Positions 33,658-37,451 of a stretch of 37,451 bases of DNA are shown in pieces. Origin of the DNA: Faecalibacterium sp. UBA1819 (GTDB lineage: Bacteria > Bacillota > Clostridia > Oscillospirales > Ruminococcaceae); assembly GCA_002315015.1 (NCBI GenBank), contig DCEX01000011.1:1-37451 (forward strand), read 5' to 3'. Each line of letters opens with the position of its first letter. Within the stretch, counting starts at the first letter, position 1. Under the pieces are notes generated by a model, which saw nothing but the letters and a program-made list of their open reading frames with translations, ran no database searches and was not told the DNA's origin. A program made the translations under genes and the position numbers.

Positions 33658-35995
33658 ATGCCGCCGCTTGCGCTTCGCTGTTCGCTGTGCCGCTTAATGT
33701 GCTTCGCACCGCGCGTGCAATGGCGTCTGCCGTCAGCCAAAGGCTGGTATTGTCGGAAACACTCTCGTAATCGGCCGGGCTCACCACAAAGCCCAGCTCC
33801 AGCAGTGCAGCCGGGCAAAGGCTGCTGCGCGTCACATAATAATAATTCCAAAGAGCGCCGCGGTTATTGCGGTCAAGCGTGGTGCATACCTCATCGGTCA
33901 GCGCTTTGGCAAAGCTTTCGCCGGACGGGTAAAAGTAATAGCATTCCGTGCCGAACCAGTCGTTGCAGTCGGTGGTTAAAATCGTAGAGTTATGATGCAG
34001 CGAAAGGAAGAAATCCGGCTGCACTTCGCTGATTTTCAACAGACGTTCGTCCAGCGAGAAAAACGTGTCGTCACTGCGCATCATAATCACTTCGGCGCCC
34101 AGCTGCTCCAGGCGCTGCTGTGCGCCCTGTGCCGCCATCAAGTTGAGGTCTTTTTCCTGCGGTGCACCTTCGCCGCCCACGCCCAGTGCGCCGGGGTCGG
34201 TGCCGCCATGGCCCGCATCCAGCAAAATCCGCGCGTTTTTCAGCGGAAGCAGCGGGTCGTCAGATGCAGCGGGCGGCGTTTTCAGCGTCAGCTGCACGGT
34301 GTTGTTTGCATACGCAATATGCCAGCCCCAAACAGGCTGATTCAGCGTAAGAATCAGCTCGGTGCCGCCGTCAAACGGCGTTTGCGCGGTCTGAGATACA
34401 AACGCAGACCCTGTTACTGCAAAATCTTGTGCAAAAGATGCGCCGTAAAAACGCAGATGCAGTGTATTGCCTTCTGCTTCGGCGTAAGCCATGGGCGTTC
34501 CCGTGCCTTCAAACGTCAAAATTTCTGCATTTTCGGCAACGGTGGAAGGCGATGCCGCAGCGCCGGTAAAAGAAGCGTCAGCAGCGTTTTCCACCACCGT
34601 GGTGTTGGTGGCTAATACCCAGTCGCCGCTCGTCAGCTGGTAGGCCCATGTGGCAACGCCGCTGCGCATCGTTTCTGCACAGGCGGCTACTTCGCCCACT
34701 GCACCGCTTGTCACTGTTTCGCTGATATACCCGTTGTCGGAAGGGTCATAAAGCAAACTGGTGATCACGCCATTCATTTGCACTTTTGTGCCAACAGGAA
34801 CTTCTACTGTGTCGTCGTGAGGAATCTCGGGTTCTTCCGGTTCTTCCTCCGCGGTGTCCGCTGGTTCTTCCGCAGAGGTGCTTTCCGATTCCGGCGCTGT
34901 TTCGCTTTCGTCGGTTGGCTCCTCCAGCTCCTCCGGTTCGGGAACAGGCTCGGGGCGGTACAGTGTAACCGTTAGGCTGTCTGCACCGGGCTGCTCCAGC
35001 GTGATGGTGTTATTGCCGTAGGAAAGCCCGCTCAGCAAAACGCCGAACATACCTTTCTCACCCCAGCGCGCGACAGATTCGCCGTTGCAGGTGATATCCT
35101 GCGCGGGGTCGGAGGTTCCCACCAGAAAAATGGTGTCACCGCTCAGGGTGGCTGTGTTGTTTTCGTCTAACGTGGGGTAGGTAACGCCCAAAGTTTGGCT
35201 CGGCTCAAATTCGGACAAAACGGGATAATCCGCCCGAACCGTGGTGCAGGCCATTCCCAGCGCGCTTTCGTTGTTTAACAGCGCACCGTCAAAAGCTGCG
35301 CCCGCACCGCCGCCCAGCAAAAACCGTAAAAGCTCGGTTTGAGCGGTATCGTCCATGGCTTCAAAGCACAGCAGCTCGGGCAAAGACGCATCCGCGCCGC
35401 TTGCGGAAATGCTTTGCGTTTCTAAGTAATCGGCGCACGAGAGCACACGCCCGTCGGGAGACGCCGCCGCAACGCCTGCCAAGGGGTAGGCAGCACGCAA
35501 AGCGGCTTGCACTTCACTCAGCGAGGCCGCAGACACCGTGGAAGGCTCGGTGAGCGCATAAACGGAAATCTGCGCTTTTTCAGCCGCTTCACATACGGCT
35601 TTCAGCCAGTCAGCTTTGGAAAAAAAGGTGTCTTGTTCCGTCAGCATCGGGTCGGCGGAAATGCCTTCCAGCCGAAACAGTGCGCCGCGTTCGCTGTGCG
35701 TGGCAACAAACAGCGCCGATATTCCCAGCTTGCGGGCTTTGTCTGCCCATTGCTGCGCCAATGTGTCCATAGCTGTTTCCGGCTCGCTTTGCCAAAGCGG
35801 GTCATCGGCATTAAACCGAACCACCATCGCAGTAATTTTCTCCCCCAGCGGACGAACCGTGTAGGTAAAGGTTGGCTCCGGGGTAAAAAACCACACAGCA
35901 AACAGCCCCAGCGCGGCAAGCACCAGCGTCAGCACCAGCGCACTGCCCGCCAGTGCAAGGCGTTTTTTGGAAAAAAAGCGGGGGAGTCGGTTCAT
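33656..35995 (-). CDS. Membrane-anchored N-acetylmuramoyl-L-alanine amidase
   Basis: Cell-wall hydrolase of 779 aa. A membrane anchor lies at about 13-35. An N-terminal domain (about 45-260) resembles a decayed glycosidase-like barrel, followed by an Ig-like domain (about 285-340: GDTIFLVGTSDPAQDITCNG, YGNNTITLEQPG), an acidic Glu/Ser linker (about 345-395), an SH3-like segment (VPVGTKVQMNG) and a beta-rich AMIN-like part. The C-terminal Amidase_3 domain (about 590-770) shows its zinc and catalytic residues: H in LLDAGHGGTDPG, E in QEKDLNL, H in SLHHN and E in LLELGFV. ATG follows AAGGAGG. Domains before Amidase_3 are inferred. Confidence 0.88.
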   Translation of the reverse strand: MNRLPRFFSKKRLALAGSALVLTLVLAALGLFAVWFFTPEPTFTYTVRPLGEKITAMVVRFNADDPLWQSEPETAMDTLAQQWADKARKLGISALFVATHSERGALFRLEGISADPMLTEQDTFFSKADWLKAVCEAAEKAQISVYALTEPSTVSAASLSEVQAALRAAYPLAGVAAASPDGRVLSCADYLETQSISASGADASLPELLCFEAMDDTAQTELLRFLLGGGAGAAFDGALLNNESALGMACTTVRADYPVLSEFEPSQTLGVTYPTLDENNTATLSGDTIFLVGTSDPAQDITCNGESVARWGEKGMFGVLLSGLSYGNNTITLEQPGADSLTVTLYRPEPVPEPEELEEPTDESETAPESESTSAEEPADTAEEEPEEPEIPHDDTVEVPVGTKVQMNGVITSLLYDPSDNGYISETVTSGAVGEVAACAETMRSGVATWAYQLTSGDWVLATNTTVVENAADASFTGAAASPSTVAENAEILTFEGTGTPMAYAEAEGNTLHLRFYGASFAQDFAVTGSAFVSQTAQTPFDGGTELILTLNQPVWGWHIAYANNTVQLTLKTPPAASDDPLLPLKNARILLDAGHGGTDPGALGVGGEGAPQEKDLNLMAAQGAQQRLEQLGAEVIMMRSDDTFFSLDERLLKISEVQPDFFLSLHHNSTILTTDCNDWFGTECYYFYPSGESFAKALTDEVCTTLDRNNRGALWNYYYVTRSSLCPAALLELGFVVSPADYESVSDNTSLWLTADAIARAVRSTLSGTANSEAQAAA

Positions 35996-36088
35996 GTTTT
36001 GCCTCCTTGTAACAGTAATAGAACAGTGCATCCCTTCGCAAAAAGCATCACCTTTTGCCGAAAAGAGCACAAAATAATCACTATGGAA

Positions 36089-36159
36089 AAGTATACCACG
36101 ATTTTTTTGTCTGCGCAGAAAAAAACCTTGTGCTTTTTGTGAAAAATTGTGGTATGCTT
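36089..36159. promoter_or_regulatory. Symmetric divergent promoters with 18-bp inverted repeat
   Basis: Arms 36089-36106 and 36142-36159 are inverted repeats matching at 16 of 18 positions. Each arm holds an extended -10: TGGTATACT on the minus strand (amidase) and TGGTATGCT on the plus strand (MYG1 gene). No clear -35 elements are seen. Confidence 0.55.
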
Positions 36160-36220
36160 GATAAATAGCAATTGTGCTTTGCTGCCTTAACAATATATCA
36201 GTAAGAGAGGAAGTTTATTC

Positions 36221-37054
36221 GTGCATATTCCCAACAAAGCGTTTACTCACGCCGGAAAATTTCACGCCGATGACGTATTCAGCGCGGCGCTGCTGCGTTA
36301 TTTAAACCCCGACATCCGCATTGAACGCGGTTTTCAGGTGCCGCCGGGGTACGACGGATTGGTGTTTGACATTGGCGACGGAGCGTTTGACCACCACGCC
36401 CGCAACAGCCCTGTGCGTGAAAACGGTGTGCCTTACGCTGCGTTTGGCCTTTTGTGGCGCGAGGTGGGCGAGGATTTGCTTGGCGCACGCGATGCAAAGC
36501 GCTTTGACGAAGGGTTTGTGCAGCCGCTTGACCAAGACGATAACACCGGCTGCGGCAATCAGGTGGCGGGTATTATCGCCGCCTATAATCCGCTTTGGGA
36601 CGCCCAGCGCGATGAAAACGAGTGCTTCGAGGAGGCTGTGGCGCTGGCTTTGACGATTTTGCGCAAAAAATTTGAGGTGTTTTTTGCTGTTCAGCGTGCT
36701 TATGAGGAAGTCAGCGCAGCACTGGCAGCGCAAAAGCGCGGTATTGTGGAGCTGAAACGCTTTGCCCCTTGGAAACAGCGCCTCATTCCCAGCAAGGCGA
36801 AGTTTGTGGTGTTTCCCTCACAGCGCGGCGGCTATTGCGCACAGGCGATTGCCGCTGGGTTCGGTACACAGGAGCTGAAAGTGCCGTTTCCCGCCGAGTG
36901 GGCGGGTGCGCCGGAGGAAGATTTGCCGGGCATTTCTGGCATTGAAACGCTGCGCTTTTGCCATGTGGGGCGTTTTCTTGTGACAGTCGGTACACGCGAA
37001 GATGCGTTTGCCGCGTGTGAAGCCGCCATGGAGCGTGCGCGTGAGGATGGCTGA
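36221..37054 (+). CDS. MYG1-family (UPF0160) DHH-like hydrolase
   Basis: A 277-residue member of the MYG1/UPF0160 family, related to DHH phosphoesterases; eukaryotic MYG1 is a 3'-5' RNA exonuclease, bacterial roles are unknown. The N-terminal THAGKFHADDVFSAALL and FDIGDGAFDHHAR carry the metal-binding His/Asp. QPLDQDDNTGCGNQ and the C-terminal PFPAEWAG plus FCHVGRFLVTVGTREDAF are family features. The start is GTG, with GAGAGGAAG upstream. It ends within the GIY-YIG gene (8-nt overlap). Confidence 0.9.
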   Translation: MHIPNKAFTHAGKFHADDVFSAALLRYLNPDIRIERGFQVPPGYDGLVFDIGDGAFDHHARNSPVRENGVPYAAFGLLWREVGEDLLGARDAKRFDEGFVQPLDQDDNTGCGNQVAGIIAAYNPLWDAQRDENECFEEAVALALTILRKKFEVFFAVQRAYEEVSAALAAQKRGIVELKRFAPWKQRLIPSKAKFVVFPSQRGGYCAQAIAAGFGTQELKVPFPAEWAGAPEEDLPGISGIETLRFCHVGRFLVTVGTREDAFAACEAAMERAREDG

Positions 37055-37298
37055 CGCGGCGTATGTTTACATTCTGCTGTGCGAGGATGGTTCTTTGTAC
37101 ACCGGCTGGACAACGGATGTCGAAAAGCGTTTTTCGGCACATTGCAGCGGGCGCGGGGCGCGTTATACACGGGCGCACCGCCCCGTGCGTGTGGTATATC
37201 GGGAAGGCTTTGCAACAAAGCAGGAAGCCATGCGGCGGGAAGCCGCCGTCAAAAAGCTCAGCCGCGCTGAAAAACAGCGCTTGTGCGGGCTGGAATAA
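37047..37298 (+). CDS. GIY-YIG domain protein (YhbQ/YazA, UPF0213 type)
   Basis: A small 83-residue single-domain GIY-YIG protein. The motif reads YVYILLCEDGSLYTGWTTDVEKRFSAH, followed by ARYTRAHRPVRVVYREGFATKQEAMRREAAVKKLSRAEK, typical of UPF0213; nuclease activity is expected from the fold but the role is unknown. ATG at 37047 overlaps the MYG1 stop; a GTG at 37041 has GGAG at better spacing and is an alternative start. Confidence 0.9.
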   Translation: MADAAYVYILLCEDGSLYTGWTTDVEKRFSAHCSGRGARYTRAHRPVRVVYREGFATKQEAMRREAAVKKLSRAEKQRLCGLE

Positions 37299-37301
37299 AA
37301 A

Positions 37302-37327
37302 ACGTGGGCGTGAAAACGCGCCCACGT
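37302..37327 (-). terminator. Hairpin after the GIY-YIG gene, with a U tract on the minus strand
   Basis: A 9-bp stem ACGTGGGCG (37302-37310) with CGCCCACGT (37319-37327). The U tract (TTTTTTAT) follows on the minus strand, so it best fits leftward transcripts entering from beyond the window; it may also help end the plus-strand gene. Confidence 0.6.
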
Positions 37328-37328
37328 G

Positions 37329-37451
37329 AGACTGTCGAAAAACTGCCGCCTGATTCAAAAAGAAGACGTGCTGCAAGGGGAAAAAGGCTTGGAAAAGGGG
37401 GCTAGCCCTCTTTTCCATTTGAAATAGGCACACAGTTTGTGAAAAAGCAAA
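37329..37451 (-). repeat. Interspersed structured repeat, copy R3 (cut by window edge)
   Basis: Read on the minus strand it is nearly identical to R1 over about 120 bp, including the central near-palindrome and the terminal TGTCGAAAAA (37333-37342). The far end, with the opening hairpin, continues beyond the window. Confidence 0.85.

Overview
The window is the replication-origin region of a moderately GC-rich Firmicute. It is most likely a clostridial gut bacterium of the Oscillospiraceae/Ruminococcaceae type; that placement is an inference. The evidence is the bacterial origin gene set (dnaA, dnaN, an S4-domain yaaA, recF, remB, gyrB, gyrA on one arm; rpmH, rnpA, yidD, yidC, jag on the other), TTGACA/TATAAT promoters, strong AGGAGG ribosome sites, parS sites of the Bacillus type and a Bacillus-like origin-unwinding element. 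Genes left of about 18 kb point left and most genes right of it point right, so transcription runs away from oriC on both arms.

Layout. 1-515: tRNA-Glu and tRNA-Met on the minus strand with their own promoter and terminator. 516-3697: minus-strand parA-parB-serS, with a leader hairpin before parA and two parS sites upstream. 3698-8437: minus-strand mnmE, a metallophosphoesterase, mnmG and rsmG, overlapping or closely spaced, closed by a terminator whose stem contains parS; a third parS lies inside mnmE. 8559-16340: minus-strand dnaN, yaaA, recF, remB, gyrB, gyrA and a small zinc-ribbon gene. 16341-18271: oriC (DnaA-trios plus DnaA boxes between dnaA and dnaN), dnaA, and the divergent dnaA/rpmH promoters. 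18272-21457: rpmH-rnpA-yidD-yidC-jag. 21458-24553: an interspersed repeat, a small orphan gene, a frameshifted membrane transporter and a Crp/Fnr-family regulator. 24554-31005: a five-gene oligopeptide ABC transporter (oppABCDF). 31006-33655: repeat copy 2, a cluster of DnaA-box-like sites, an anion-permease/small membrane protein pair and a divergent MarR regulator. 33656-37298: a large membrane-anchored N-acetylmuramoyl-L-alanine amidase divergent from a MYG1-family gene coupled to a GIY-YIG gene. 37329-37451: repeat copy 3, cut by the window edge.

How the genes work together: DnaA opens the origin, DnaN clamps the polymerase, RecF repairs stalled forks and gyrase removes supercoils. ParA/ParB act on the nearby parS sites to segregate the origin. 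MnmE/MnmG modify tRNA wobble uridines and RsmG methylates 16S rRNA. RnpA, YidD, YidC and Jag support tRNA processing and membrane-protein insertion.

The most notable points are: (1) a parS site built into the stem of a rho-independent terminator; (2) an origin whose DnaA boxes read TTTTCCACA rather than TTATCCACA, with a matching cluster of such sites about 15 kb away; (3) a three-copy structured repeat with short terminal inverted repeats; (4) a one-base frameshift in the transporter; (5) an origin gene order in which the mnmE-to-parB block sits on the gyrase arm. I found no wholly new multi-gene system.
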